35,134 bases of DNA from Proteiniphilum sp. UBA5384 (GCF_002410825.1 NZ_DHOS01000047.1:25758-60891); one strand, 5' to 3'. Positions 1-8,134 are shown, numbered from the stretch's first letter. The notes: generated by a model from the sequence alone, not told the origin. Program-made: numbers and translations.

Positions 1-646
1 GGACGAGGCGTTCAGCGCTCTCGACCCGCTGATCAGGAGCCAGATGCAGGATGACCTGATCGATATCCATAATAAGTTGAGGACAACCATCATCTTCATT
101 ACCCACGATCTGGATGAAGCGCTTAAAATAGGCGACCATATCGCCATCATGAAAGACGGAGAGATTGTGCAGCAAGGTGAGCCGGAGCAGATCTTATTGC
201 ATCCGGCGGATGATTATGTCAAGGAGTTTATTGGCAATGTGGATATGGGAAGGGTCATTACCGCTTCAGCCATTATGAAGCCCTTCCGTGAGCGGATCTT
301 GTTGGGGAAGGATGGTCCTGCGTATGCCGACAGGGTGATGAACCGATTGGGTTTCAGGTTTATGGCTGTAGAGGACAAGAATGATGTGTTCAAAGGATAT
401 ATCCTTCAGAAGGATGTAAAAAGGTTGCTGGGTGAGAATAACAACGACCTCAAAAAAATAATCATTGATATGCCTCATGTTTCCCCGGAGACGCCGGTGT
501 CGGAGTTGTTGCCGCACTTTATAGGTCAGCAATATCCCGTGCCCGTGGTCGATGACAAAGAAAGAGTGATGGGGTTTGTGAATCATTCCGATGTGGTTTC
601 AATGGTTGTCGGTTCCGATGTTATGGATACGATGGAGAGTAATTAA
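1..646 (+). CDS. Glycine betaine/proline ABC transporter ATP-binding protein with CBS domains (C-terminal part)
   Basis: This is the 3' part of the ATPase of an OpuA/ProU-type compatible-solute importer; the reading frame enters the window at base 2 and gives 214 residues. The visible part opens in the Walker B/D-loop (DEAFSALDP, residues 1-9), and the H-loop histidine lies in FITHD (His35). A C-terminal region of about 130 residues then looks like a pair of CBS domains, which in OpuA-type ATPases sense ionic strength or nucleotides. Walker A and the signature motif lie off the left edge. The permease gene starts 25 bp downstream and the binding protein follows, so this is the first visible gene of an osmoprotectant uptake operon. 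The family call is firm; the substrate (glycine betaine, proline or choline) is inferred. Confidence 0.93.
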   Translation, partial: DEAFSALDPLIRSQMQDDLIDIHNKLRTTIIFITHDLDEALKIGDHIAIMKDGEIVQQGEPEQILLHPADDYVKEFIGNVDMGRVITASAIMKPFRERILLGKDGPAYADRVMNRLGFRFMAVEDKNDVFKGYILQKDVKRLLGENNNDLKKIIIDMPHVSPETPVSELLPHFIGQQYPVPVVDDKERVMGFVNHSDVVSMVVGSDVMDTMESN

Positions 647-671
647 AAATAATATACTAAATAGATAAAAG

Positions 672-1544
672 ATGAATATAGGAAAATATATAGAGGATTT
701 TGTAGATTGGCTGTCACTGGTGGGTGCTCCCGTCTTCCGGCAGATAACCATCATGATCGAGAATACGGTGGATGTGTTACAGGAAGGATTGACGGCAATA
801 CCCCCTTTCTTGTTGATCGCCCTGTTCGCCGTAGGCGCCTTTTTCCTGAAGAATAAAAGCTTTACCCGCTTTCATATTACCTCTAAAAACTGGAAGACTT
901 ATTTCGGGCTCCCCATCTTCTGCCTGTTGGGACTTACTCTGGTATACCTGATGGGGTATTGGCAAGAGATGACTGACACTTTTATTCTGGTGATGGTGGC
1001 TACTTTCATCATTCTGCTGATCGGTATCCCATTGGGAATCTGGTGTGCGCGGAGTGCAAGGACCAATGCGGTGGTGAAGCCGATCCTGGACTTCATGCAG
1101 ACCATGCCGGCTTTTGTTTACCTGATTCCCGCCATCCTTTTCTTCTCGGTAGGAAATGTGCCGGGAGTACTGGCGACCGTGATATTTTCATTGCCACCGG
1201 CAGTGAGAATGACGGCGCTGGGCATCCTTGAAGTGCCCAAAGAGACGGTGGAGGCTTCTGTCGCCTTTGGATGTACCAAACGACAGACACTTTTCAAAGT
1301 GCAAATCCCGCTGGCCATGTCCACCATACTCGCCGGCGTAAACCAGGTGATCATGCTCGCCTTGTCGATGGTCGTGATCGCTTCCATGGTAGGCGCACGG
1401 GGACTGGGAGAAAGTGTCTACGCGAGTATCCAGCAGGCCGATGTGGCGTTGGGCTTCGAAGCGGGACTTTGTATCGTGATCCTGGCAATCATTCTTGACC
1501 GGATGACCCAGTCTGTCGGACGAAAAGAAAATAAAGAATCATGA
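672..1544 (+). CDS. Glycine betaine/proline ABC transporter permease
   Basis: This is the inner-membrane permease of the osmoprotectant importer, 290 residues, ProW/OpuAB type (BPD_transp_1 fold). Several hydrophobic segments are clear, for example IPPFLLIALFAVGAFFL near residues 43-59 and two more between about 75 and 120. The EAA-type cytoplasmic loop that docks on the ATPase is visible as VPKETVEASVAFGCT...QIPLA in the second half. The N-terminal stretch before the first core helix is typical of ProW. Its stop codon overlaps the start of the binding-protein gene by 4 bases (ATGA at 1541-1544), indicating translational coupling. No promoter is apparent in the 25-bp gap upstream, so it is read from the ATPase transcript. 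Confidence 0.95.
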   Translation: MNIGKYIEDFVDWLSLVGAPVFRQITIMIENTVDVLQEGLTAIPPFLLIALFAVGAFFLKNKSFTRFHITSKNWKTYFGLPIFCLLGLTLVYLMGYWQEMTDTFILVMVATFIILLIGIPLGIWCARSARTNAVVKPILDFMQTMPAFVYLIPAILFFSVGNVPGVLATVIFSLPPAVRMTALGILEVPKETVEASVAFGCTKRQTLFKVQIPLAMSTILAGVNQVIMLALSMVVIASMVGARGLGESVYASIQQADVALGFEAGLCIVILAIILDRMTQSVGRKENKES

Positions 1545-2398
1545 AGAAAATAAGAATCATACTGCTTGCCATGGTAATGCTCATGGCATGCGAAAGAAGA
1601 TACAAGCAGGATGTGCTGATGTTGTATCCCAATTGGACGGAAGGGATTGCGATTACCTACCTGGCCAAAGTGATATTGGAAGAGAAAGGCTACACGGTAG
1701 ACCTGAAAAGGCTGGAGCCGGGTCCTATCTTTGCTGCTTTGTCGAGAGGCGATGCCGATGTCTATATGGCCGCATGGCTACCTTATACACATGAATATTA
1801 CTGGGACCGGTTTGGAGACAGGTTAGAGGTCGGGGGTGTTGTATTCGACAACGGTATTACCGGGCTTGTCGTGCCTGCCTATGTCGGTATCAACTCCATC
1901 GAAGAGCTGAACGAACATAAAGATAAGTTCGAAGGAGGCAAGATATATGGTATCGGTGCCGGGGCGGGTATCCATGGCAACACCGAGCGGGCAATCAAGG
2001 AATACGGTCTGGAGTACCAGCAGGTAAGCTCCTCCGAGACTGCCATGCTCGCAGCGACCCGCAAAGCGGGGGCGACGGACGATTGGATTGTGATTACGGG
2101 CTGGAAGCCCCATCAGATGTGGGCCATATTCGACCTAAAAGCATTGGAAGACCCCAAAGGTATTTACCCTACCGATGAGATCACGATCGTCACCCGTGAA
2201 GGGTTTGCGGAAGATCAACCCGATGTGGCACAATTCTTCCAAAAACTCAAACTTGATGATCACTTGCTGGAGGACCTCATAGATGAAACGATTGATGAGA
2301 GAGATCCGGAAATCGCCGTGCGCCGTTTCTATGACAAGCACCGCGATATGTTCGAGCCGCTGCTTGATGAAAAGAAGGAGGATGAGTTACGAAAATAA
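1541..2398 (+). CDS. Glycine betaine/proline ABC transporter substrate-binding lipoprotein
   Basis: This is an OpuAC/ProX-type binding protein of 285 residues. The N-terminus has a short hydrophobic signal ending in the lipobox LMAC, with Cys17 as the lipidated residue, so it should be membrane-anchored. Aromatic residues that form the cation-pi cage for the quaternary amine in this family are visible in LYPNWTEG, YMAAWLPYTH and ITGWKPHQMW. The start overlaps the permease stop by 4 bases. It completes an ATPase-permease-binding protein operon for compatible-solute uptake. No clear rho-independent terminator follows its stop. The next feature is a plus-strand promoter at 2422 that appears unrelated to this operon. 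Confidence 0.94.
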   Translation: MKKIRIILLAMVMLMACERRYKQDVLMLYPNWTEGIAITYLAKVILEEKGYTVDLKRLEPGPIFAALSRGDADVYMAAWLPYTHEYYWDRFGDRLEVGGVVFDNGITGLVVPAYVGINSIEELNEHKDKFEGGKIYGIGAGAGIHGNTERAIKEYGLEYQQVSSSETAMLAATRKAGATDDWIVITGWKPHQMWAIFDLKALEDPKGIYPTDEITIVTREGFAEDQPDVAQFFQKLKLDDHLLEDLIDETIDERDPEIAVRRFYDKHRDMFEPLLDEKKEDELRK

Positions 2399-2421
2399 TA
2401 AATAAACATTTAGGTATTTTA

Positions 2422-2453
2422 TTTGTCTTTTAAGAACAAATATGTTACTTTTG
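2422..2453 (+). promoter_or_regulatory. Orphan consensus Bacteroidetes promoter facing a minus-strand gene pair
   Basis: A perfect -33 box TTTG (2422-2425) is followed by exactly 20 bases and a perfect -7 box TACTTTTG (2446-2453, TAnnTTTG). The predicted start is near 2459. No plus-strand gene follows until 7508. A transcript would run antisense into the gene at 2467-2736. It may serve an antisense RNA, or be the leftover promoter of a gene displaced by the toxin-antitoxin cassette. Confidence 0.6.
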
Positions 2454-2466
2454 AGGGGTCAGGTGT

Positions 2467-2736
2467 CTAAATAATTTTGGAAAGGAGTTTCTTTATCTTT
2501 CTTTTGACTTTGCTTGATTTAATAAGGCATTCTCTTAGGGCATTAAACTCATTTTCTGACAATCTTCCTAATTTAATATAATCCTTGTTCTCCACTTTGT
2601 ATATTTCGGTAAGCAAGCTATAATTCATTGTGTCTACTTGTTCTCCATACACATAGGTATCTAATGGAAAATTTGGCGGACTGCCATTTTCAAAATAAAA
2701 TGGAGTAAAATATAGAATTGTCCCCGGGGCAAACAT
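2467..2736 (-). CDS. Short hypothetical protein, putative toxin partner of the Panacea antitoxin (possibly internally deleted)
   Basis: This is an 89-residue basic protein whose start lies 3 bp after the stop of the Panacea-domain gene, so the two are co-transcribed. The N-terminus (MFAPGTILYFTPFYFENG) resembles the first strand of PemK/MazF-like SH3-barrel proteins. The C-terminus is a helical, lysine-rich stretch (RLSENEF...KVKRKIKKLL). The middle is very short for a barrel: the N-terminal strand passes almost directly into the PLDTYVYGEQ segment near residue 25. From memory, similar-looking proteins are longer, so an in-frame internal deletion is possible, but I could not align it. The gene is AT-rich like its partner. 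The function is inferred from context alone. It could be a toxin, a degenerate toxin or an unrelated small protein. Confidence 0.6.
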   Translation of the reverse strand: MFAPGTILYFTPFYFENGSPPNFPLDTYVYGEQVDTMNYSLLTEIYKVENKDYIKLGRLSENEFNALRECLIKSSKVKRKIKKLLSKII

Positions 2737-2739
2737 ATT

Positions 2740-3321
2740 CTATTTTTTAAGCATATTGAATGCATCCATTACCTCTCTGTTTTCTGCATAAAGTGCAGCA
2801 TCGCATCCGGATAAGTAATGTGCTAAATCAATCTCAATATTAGAATGGTTTGTCTTTCCCGAGTCAAAAAGATCAAGTAACCCATTTTCTGAAGCTGCTT
2901 TGTACCAGGCGGAATTTTTGTTATGGGTATGTTTCACCAACTGCTTGGCAGTCTTGTTGCCATATTTAGAAACAACATAATCCATTAATTCCAGATCAAT
3001 ATCTGAAAACTCGTCATCATTAAAAGATACTTTGGCGGAAATGTAAGTGTTATTTCCATCTGAATGTGTTGCGACATAGTCTTTAAGGAGGTACGGCTGA
3101 TCATTTGATAAGTCGATATACACATCTTTTACTACCGGACCGGCTTGCCATACTTCAAAATTAAGACCAAAAAAGGGAGTATTGTTTTTTATTGCAGAAC
3201 ACTCCTCGAGCAAATAAAGAAGTTTCAATAACTTGGTTTTACTCAGATCAGGAATTCTATCTGAAAAATAAACAATAGCATTTCCTATTTTGCTTACCGT
3301 ATCTTGCGAATAATGCTTCAT
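2740..3321 (-). CDS. Panacea-domain (DUF4065, SocA-like) antitoxin protein
   Basis: This 193-residue protein carries the Panacea/DUF4065 signature: an N-terminal helical segment (VSKIGNAIVYFSDRI), then LSKTKLLKLLYLLEE, then the aromatic core FGLNFEVWQAGPVVKDVY at roughly residues 46-65. A later helix YGNKTAKQLVKHTHNKNSAWYKA matches the typical end of the domain. Panacea domains are known as adaptable antitoxins paired with many unrelated toxins, and SocA is a ClpXP adaptor in Caulobacter. Here it is the first gene of a two-gene minus-strand unit, with the putative partner starting 3 bp after its stop. A TAnnTTTG -7 box lies about 35 bp upstream. The AT-rich composition compared with the neighbouring transporter genes suggests horizontal acquisition. 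Confidence 0.85.
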   Translation of the reverse strand: MKHYSQDTVSKIGNAIVYFSDRIPDLSKTKLLKLLYLLEECSAIKNNTPFFGLNFEVWQAGPVVKDVYIDLSNDQPYLLKDYVATHSDGNNTYISAKVSFNDDEFSDIDLELMDYVVSKYGNKTAKQLVKHTHNKNSAWYKAASENGLLDLFDSGKTNHSNIEIDLAHYLSGCDAALYAENREVMDAFNMLKK

Positions 3322-3355
3322 TGGTCTTCTAGTGATTGTCTATTTATTGTCATTA

Positions 3356-3363
3356 CAAATGTA
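3356..3363 (-). promoter_or_regulatory. -7 promoter element of the Panacea gene pair
   Basis: Read on the minus strand this is TACATTTG, a full match to TAnnTTTG. It lies 35 bp before the start codon at 3321, giving a leader of about 30 bases. No good TTTG -33 box is present at the expected distance. The element lies inside an imperfect AT-rich palindrome (3357-3373), which could be an autoregulatory site. Confidence 0.45.
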
Positions 3364-3517
3364 TAACATATTTACAACAGGATAATCATAAAATGTTGTT
3401 TTTAACTGTTTTATTTGTTATGTCATTTCTTGTTTAGACCTTTTTCGCTTTAAAAGTTTAATCTGTTTTTCGGAAATTCAGATCCGCAAGATTTATATTT
3501 AACTTCGAGTATTATAA

Positions 3518-6163
3518 TTACAATCCCCCAAACCGGGAAGTATCGACCTCTTTGCGTTCTTTTTCTTTGTACCCTCCAAACCGGTAAACGAAAGAGAGGG
3601 AAAATAAACGGGTGTCCTGAAATGCTTTCAGGCTGCTTTTCTGTCCTTTAAAATCGATGGATGCTGTGGGAATCCTTGTATTAAAAATGTCGTCGGCTTT
3701 CAGGATAAGTCTGGCGCGGTCTTCTTGGAATGTCCAGGTGAATGCTCCTGAGAGGTTACCCGAAGCGCCCAGGTCATAGATACCCTGTGTGGCGCTTGGC
3801 GTGGAGACATATCCCGAAATATTCATCTTCAGGTCGGGTCGGGATGCGAGGATGATATCGTGGTTCATCTGGAATATCCCGACCACAGTCTCCCTGTCGA
3901 ACGGGATATCAAAAAAGTCATCATCTTTCTCTCTCCAGTATACGCCGTTGGCGATAAACCTCGATGAAATGCGCTTGCCGATATGGAACGGTATCACCGC
4001 CATTAACCCGATATTCCGGCGATAGGTATAGTTCTGTTCCAGGAATTCCTGCCGCAGTTCGTGGGGCGATTGATAGGGTAATTGCGCAAAATACCCGGGA
4101 ATGTAGTTTATATAGGGACGGATCACATACTTCTGCCGGAAGATATAAGTCAATCCCACGCTGTAATCTCTCTGTGGGCGGAGATAAGGATTCCCCAATA
4201 TTACTCCGTAGGAACTGAAATAAAACATATTCGGACTCATATTCCAGTAAGAGGGATATCTTTTATCGGAAGAAACGGCGAACTGGAAGATATGCATGGG
4301 AGCGGGACGATAGCTTATATTCACCGTGGGAAACCACGCAACATCATTCCAAAGTTGTTTTTCGGTTCCCCGGGACTTTTCTTTGGCGTTATAATACTCC
4401 ATGGCGATGGATGCCTGGGCGGATAATTTGTCGGTAAACGTCTTGGAAAAGCCGGCGAAGAAATTCCAGATATGTTCCTGCTGCCGGGTATCGAAGGTGG
4501 CATCCTCATATTCAACGCCGTCTTTCAAGGCATCGGATCGGTTTTTGACGCGCACTCCCGAATAATTGATCCCATAATCAATACGCCAATTGTTCTTGAG
4601 CGGGTGCGACTGGTTGGCGTAAAACATAATGCGGTCGATTTTCTGTCTGGAGTCGTAAGCAAGTTCTTCCGTCCCGGCCTCAGCATTCCTGAATGAGTTT
4701 TGCATGAGGTAGTCCGATCGATCGGTGAAAGAAGTATAATCCGCGCCGATATTCAATCCGAAATGGGCGCTATAATCGGTTTTTATGTTGTGTGTGGAGG
4801 AAGGACCTTCGGAGCTGGTCTTCGTATCGGTTACTACCCCTGAAATATCTGTGCCGGCTATCCGGTCAGACTTTCCATCATCAAACATGCCGGTGTAGGC
4901 AATATCTATTTTGTCTTTGTTCTTCAACGTTCGTTGTAAAGCCAGTCGGGCAGTATGGTTTTGACCTTTTGACCGCCCCTCGCTGTGTTGTGTGATATCG
5001 TACACTCTGCCTTGTAAGGTATGCGCGGCCGTCAGGTCTTCCGAATTGAACCTTTTGCCGTTCCTGTAAGAATAAGAGGCATCTACCGAAGTCTGTTTTC
5101 CCAGGTAGAGGAGATTGACCCGCCCGTTGCCACCGGCATAATGGTGTTGCATATACTCCGCTGCTGTCTCACCTTGCCATACATCCTGTTCCTTGTTTTC
5201 GTCTGAAATCTGTTTCAGTACCACGTTGATCGCTGCTCCGCGTACATTGTATTGCGGTGGCGCACTGTACATCACCTCGATATTTTCCACGCGTGATACC
5301 GGAATACCCCGCAGTGTTTCCATTAATTGCTCATAAGGCAAAGAGCTTTTCTGACCGTTCAAAAGAATGGTCATTCCGTTTGTACCAATGAGTGTTAAGA
5401 GCCCTTGCTGCTCCATCACTCCCGGAATTTCCCTGATTGCCTCGTAGGCATTTGTTACCGGTTTGTTTTTCAGAAAGGTAGGGATATGGTAAATGATTTT
5501 CTCCCGATCTACTTTCATCACGGGATGATCAGCTTCCACCACCAGTTCCTCCAATAGGCTAATATCTTTTTCCAGTTTGAAATTGCAAATCGCCGGTTCA
5601 CGGCTGTCTGCCGGGATAGAGAGATCGGTATAAGCTGTCTTATAACCCATAAAAGAGATCCGCAGCCGGTAATCACCCGGTTTCACGCCGGACAGTTTGT
5701 AATAGCCATCGTAATCGGTTACGGCGCCGTAACCGAATCGGGTTGTGTCGTTGGCAAGGAATAAAATGACATTGGCAAAGGGTACCGATTCATCGTTTTC
5801 ATCGGTGACCGTGCCGAATATCTCCTGCTGCTCTCTCACATACTCCGATTTTGTGATGATGATCAGTTCGTCCGACGGCATCACGAAAATTAGTCCGGTA
5901 TTATGTAACAGGTCATTAAGTATCTCTTTTACCGACCTGTTTTCGGCATGGACACTTACCCGCAGTTCGTCCGGCACAATCTCGTCGTTGTAGAGGATGC
6001 GGTAACCGCTTTTTTGTTGTATCTCAGCGAACACGTCCTTCGCGGACGCGTTCGCTGCAGAAACAGTGACGAGGCTGGTCTGCGCCTGCAAACCGGTCGT
6101 CAGAAGAAGTAGAGTAATGAAAAAAAGTGTTATTTTCAGATAGTGCATATTCGTCGATTGCAT
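3518..6163 (-). CDS. TonB-dependent outer-membrane receptor with STN signalling domain
   Basis: This 881-residue protein has a signal peptide (hydrophobic residues 10-22, probable cleavage after LQA at 27). An STN/secretin-type domain follows at about 45-105 (DVFAEIQQKSGYRILYNDE), the part that contacts a FecR-type anti-sigma factor. A CarboxypepD_reg-like domain lies at about 115-200 (GTVTDENDESVPFANVILF). A plug-like segment follows (IREIPGVMEQQG...ILLNGQ), then a long beta-barrel of the outer-membrane beta-barrel family that ends RLFSLSFVYRFGG. The plug differs from classical SusC (no DGV motif), so it is not a SusC. It lies downstream of fecR and sigma genes on the same strand, which fits signal-regulated uptake of an unknown ligand. 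No SusD partner is adjacent. An alternative start at Met6 (6148) would also preserve the signal peptide. Confidence 0.9.
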   Translation of the reverse strand: MQSTNMHYLKITLFFITLLLLTTGLQAQTSLVTVSAANASAKDVFAEIQQKSGYRILYNDEIVPDELRVSVHAENRSVKEILNDLLHNTGLIFVMPSDELIIITKSEYVREQQEIFGTVTDENDESVPFANVILFLANDTTRFGYGAVTDYDGYYKLSGVKPGDYRLRISFMGYKTAYTDLSIPADSREPAICNFKLEKDISLLEELVVEADHPVMKVDREKIIYHIPTFLKNKPVTNAYEAIREIPGVMEQQGLLTLIGTNGMTILLNGQKSSLPYEQLMETLRGIPVSRVENIEVMYSAPPQYNVRGAAINVVLKQISDENKEQDVWQGETAAEYMQHHYAGGNGRVNLLYLGKQTSVDASYSYRNGKRFNSEDLTAAHTLQGRVYDITQHSEGRSKGQNHTARLALQRTLKNKDKIDIAYTGMFDDGKSDRIAGTDISGVVTDTKTSSEGPSSTHNIKTDYSAHFGLNIGADYTSFTDRSDYLMQNSFRNAEAGTEELAYDSRQKIDRIMFYANQSHPLKNNWRIDYGINYSGVRVKNRSDALKDGVEYEDATFDTRQQEHIWNFFAGFSKTFTDKLSAQASIAMEYYNAKEKSRGTEKQLWNDVAWFPTVNISYRPAPMHIFQFAVSSDKRYPSYWNMSPNMFYFSSYGVILGNPYLRPQRDYSVGLTYIFRQKYVIRPYINYIPGYFAQLPYQSPHELRQEFLEQNYTYRRNIGLMAVIPFHIGKRISSRFIANGVYWREKDDDFFDIPFDRETVVGIFQMNHDIILASRPDLKMNISGYVSTPSATQGIYDLGASGNLSGAFTWTFQEDRARLILKADDIFNTRIPTASIDFKGQKSSLKAFQDTRLFSLSFVYRFGGYKEKERKEVDTSRFGGL

Positions 6164-6253
6164 GTGAATGGTGTTTTAAGTTCTCCCGGACGCTGAATGA
6201 TGGCGATATCCTGTCAGCTTTTTACGAGGCAATTCATTTCTGCAGATAATTAT

Positions 6254-7336
6254 TTAATGGATAATAACTTTTTTAGCCTCTATCTCGTAGTTGAAGGGAT
6301 AGGATTGTTTCAGGGCGTCGAGCATCTGTTGGAGTGTCTCGCTCTTGATGCTTCCCGTGAAACGTTGTTCGGCCAATGCGCTGTTTTTTATCTGTATAGT
6401 TACCTTGTAACGCTCTTCCATCAGTTTGGCCAAATCGGAAAACCGTTGTTTCCGGAAAACCAGTGAGCCTTTCAACCATTGTGTTTCGGGGATGATCGTG
6501 TCGTTCTCCTGTACTATGTCGCGGATTACGTAACTGCTGTCGCCCGTTAGGATATGGCCGTCACGTACTACAATTTTCTGGTTGGGTTGCAACAGCACCT
6601 CTTTGGTGTTTTTTTTGCGGTTGTCTTTCACGGCTACCAACCCGCGGATCAATGCCACTTCAATATCTTGCGAAGCGGCATCGATATTGAAAGCGGTACC
6701 TTTTACCGTCACATCAATGTCGCGGGCAGTGACGGTGAGGGGTACTTCGGGCCGGTGGGGCACATCGAAGAAGGCTTCCCCCGTAAGACGTATTTTCCGG
6801 GATTTCTCGCCGAAACGGTCGTTATAGGCAATCCGGGAGTGTTTATTGAGCCATACCTGTGTACCGTCGTCGAGGACTGCGTACAGGTTTTCATTGCCTG
6901 ACTCCATTACCTGGCTATAGAGCTCTTCCCCTGGCAGAGAGTAATAGTAAGCCAGCCAGCCTAATCCAATCAAGAGGGCTATCGATGCGGCAATCCGTGC
7001 CCATACCGGGATGATATGTTTTTTTGGTTTTGACATACGGGACAACTCTTGCGGATCCCAAACAATGGCGGAAGGTTTTATTCGTTTGTGTTGTTTCAGA
7101 CTGTGGTAATCAACTTCAGGCATTTGGTCGATCTTATCCCATACCTTATCCAATTGAGTATCGATATCCACATCGGTCAACGATTCCTTTTCCTGCATGA
7201 AGATATGTATTTCATCGTAAATATCTTTCATTCGGGGATTTTCTGCCAGAACCCTATGTAGATCACTCCGTTCTTTTTCTGATATATTGCCGCCGATCTC
7301 CTTGGATAGTAAAGCGGCGAATGTTTTTTTTGTCAT
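6254..7336 (-). CDS. FecR-family anti-sigma factor
   Basis: This 360-residue protein has a cytoplasmic N-terminal region (about 1-105), one transmembrane helix at about 108-130 (IIPVWARIAASIALLIGLGW), and a periplasmic FecR domain at about 140-250 (LDDGTQVWLNKHSRI...GEAFFDV...VKGTAFNI). A C-terminal DUF4974 domain ends the protein (LKGSLVFRKQRFSDLAKLMEERY...PFNYEIE). In this family the N-terminus binds the ECF sigma factor, and the periplasmic part receives the signal from the STN domain of a TonB receptor. The receptor gene follows 90 bp downstream. The sigma gene would normally precede it directly, but here it lies 0.8 kb away behind a toxin-antitoxin pair. A near-match -7 box (TA-N3-TTTG, one base too long) occurs about 40 bp upstream, so separate transcription is possible. 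Confidence 0.92.
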   Translation of the reverse strand: MTKKTFAALLSKEIGGNISEKERSDLHRVLAENPRMKDIYDEIHIFMQEKESLTDVDIDTQLDKVWDKIDQMPEVDYHSLKQHKRIKPSAIVWDPQELSRMSKPKKHIIPVWARIAASIALLIGLGWLAYYYSLPGEELYSQVMESGNENLYAVLDDGTQVWLNKHSRIAYNDRFGEKSRKIRLTGEAFFDVPHRPEVPLTVTARDIDVTVKGTAFNIDAASQDIEVALIRGLVAVKDNRKKNTKEVLLQPNQKIVVRDGHILTGDSSYVIRDIVQENDTIIPETQWLKGSLVFRKQRFSDLAKLMEERYKVTIQIKNSALAEQRFTGSIKSETLQQMLDALKQSYPFNYEIEAKKVIIH

Positions 7337-7437
7337 TGCTGTAAAGTTTGTCGTTTATAATGAAGACACAACAACTACAAAAAATACGTAGTGGAAAGAA
7401 AAATTTTGACGGAACTGATAAAAAAAAACCGGAAAAA

Positions 7438-7469
7438 GTTGCAATATATATCAACTATTTATATATTTG
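7438..7469 (+). promoter_or_regulatory. Promoter of the HigB/HigA-type pair
   Basis: A -33 box GTTG (7438-7441, one mismatch to TTTG), 20 bases, and a -7 box TATATTTG (7462-7469, full match to TAnnTTTG). The predicted start near 7475 gives a leader of about 33 bases to the ATG at 7508. Confidence 0.6.
7443..7467. promoter_or_regulatory. Inverted repeat overlapping the toxin-antitoxin promoter, candidate HigA operator
   Basis: Two 8-base arms, AATATATA (7443-7450) and TATATATT (7460-7467), are perfect inverted repeats separated by 9 bases. The arms fill the spacer and cover most of the -7 box. The HTH antitoxin encoded just downstream would be expected to repress its own promoter by binding such a site. 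AT-rich palindromes also arise by chance, so this is a candidate only. Confidence 0.4.
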
Positions 7470-7507
7470 TCCTTTGAAAGTGTTCATATGACCGTAATAT
7501 AAATTGT

Positions 7508-7834
7508 ATGAGAAGGAAAGTCATTGCTTTTGGAGATTACTATCATACATTTTTACATTCATTGACCGATAAAGAGCAATTGAAAGTAAAATATGTATTA
7601 TCATTGCTCGAAACGTATGATCGATTGCCTGTCAAATTTATCAAATATATAAAAGACGGCTTATATGAATTGAGAATAGCATATAGTGGAAATGTATTCC
7701 GACTATTTTTCATTTTTGATGGAGATACAATAGTTGTTCTTTTTAATGGTTTTCAAAAGAAAACGCAAAAGACTTCAAAAAGAGAAATTGAGAAATCATT
7801 AAAGATTAAAGCAGCGTATTATGGAAGAGAATGA
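7508..7834 (+). CDS. RelE/HigB-type toxin (Gp49-like family)
   Basis: This 108-residue protein matches the phage-derived Gp49-like/HigB branch of the RelE/ParE superfamily. The pattern is an N-terminal helical region ending LPVKFIKYIKDGLYELRI, followed by the core strands NVFRLFFIFDGDTIVVLFNGFQKKTQKTSKREIEKSLKIKAAY. In the family, such proteins are ribosome-dependent mRNA endonucleases, and the basic residues and the FQKK...P/T segment form the active face. The gene overlaps the antitoxin by 14 bp and precedes it, which is the toxin-first order of higBA modules. It is AT-rich and lies on the opposite strand to the sigma and fecR genes that flank it, suggesting insertion as a unit. Confidence 0.88.
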   Translation: MRRKVIAFGDYYHTFLHSLTDKEQLKVKYVLSLLETYDRLPVKFIKYIKDGLYELRIAYSGNVFRLFFIFDGDTIVVLFNGFQKKTQKTSKREIEKSLKIKAAYYGRE

Positions 7835-8126
7835 TAATGAAATAAGAGATTTAAGTGCTGAATTGGCAAAAGAATTCGGAGAGCACGGTACTCCTGAACG
7901 TGCTGAATTTGATGAAAAAGCTTATGCCTTTTATACGGGGCAGGTTATTCTGGATGCACGTAAAAGTGAAAAGATCACCCAGTCGGAACTGGCCAAACGG
8001 CTCGGTGTGGATAAATCGTACATCTCAAAATTGGAGAATGGTAATGTCAATCCGAGTGTAGGATTCTTTTACCGTATCATGAATGCTTTGAATTTGAGAG
8101 TAGAAATCACCCGGCAAGTGGGTTGA
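7821..8126 (+). CDS. XRE-family HTH antitoxin (HigA-like)
   Basis: This 101-residue protein has an acidic N-terminal half (EEND...ELAKEFGEHGTPERAEF) and a C-terminal Cro/C1-type helix-turn-helix at about residues 45-100 (ILDARKSEKITQSELAKRLGVDKSYISKLENGNVNPS). It is the antitoxin and probable autorepressor of the preceding RelE/HigB-type toxin. The ATG at 7821 overlaps the toxin gene by 14 bp, so the two are translationally coupled. Its stop is only 8 bp from the stop of the convergent sigma-factor gene, leaving no room for a dedicated terminator between them. Each transcript probably reads into the other's 3' end. Confidence 0.9.
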   Translation: MEENDNEIRDLSAELAKEFGEHGTPERAEFDEKAYAFYTGQVILDARKSEKITQSELAKRLGVDKSYISKLENGNVNPSVGFFYRIMNALNLRVEITRQVG

Positions 8127-8134
8127 TTTTGAAA

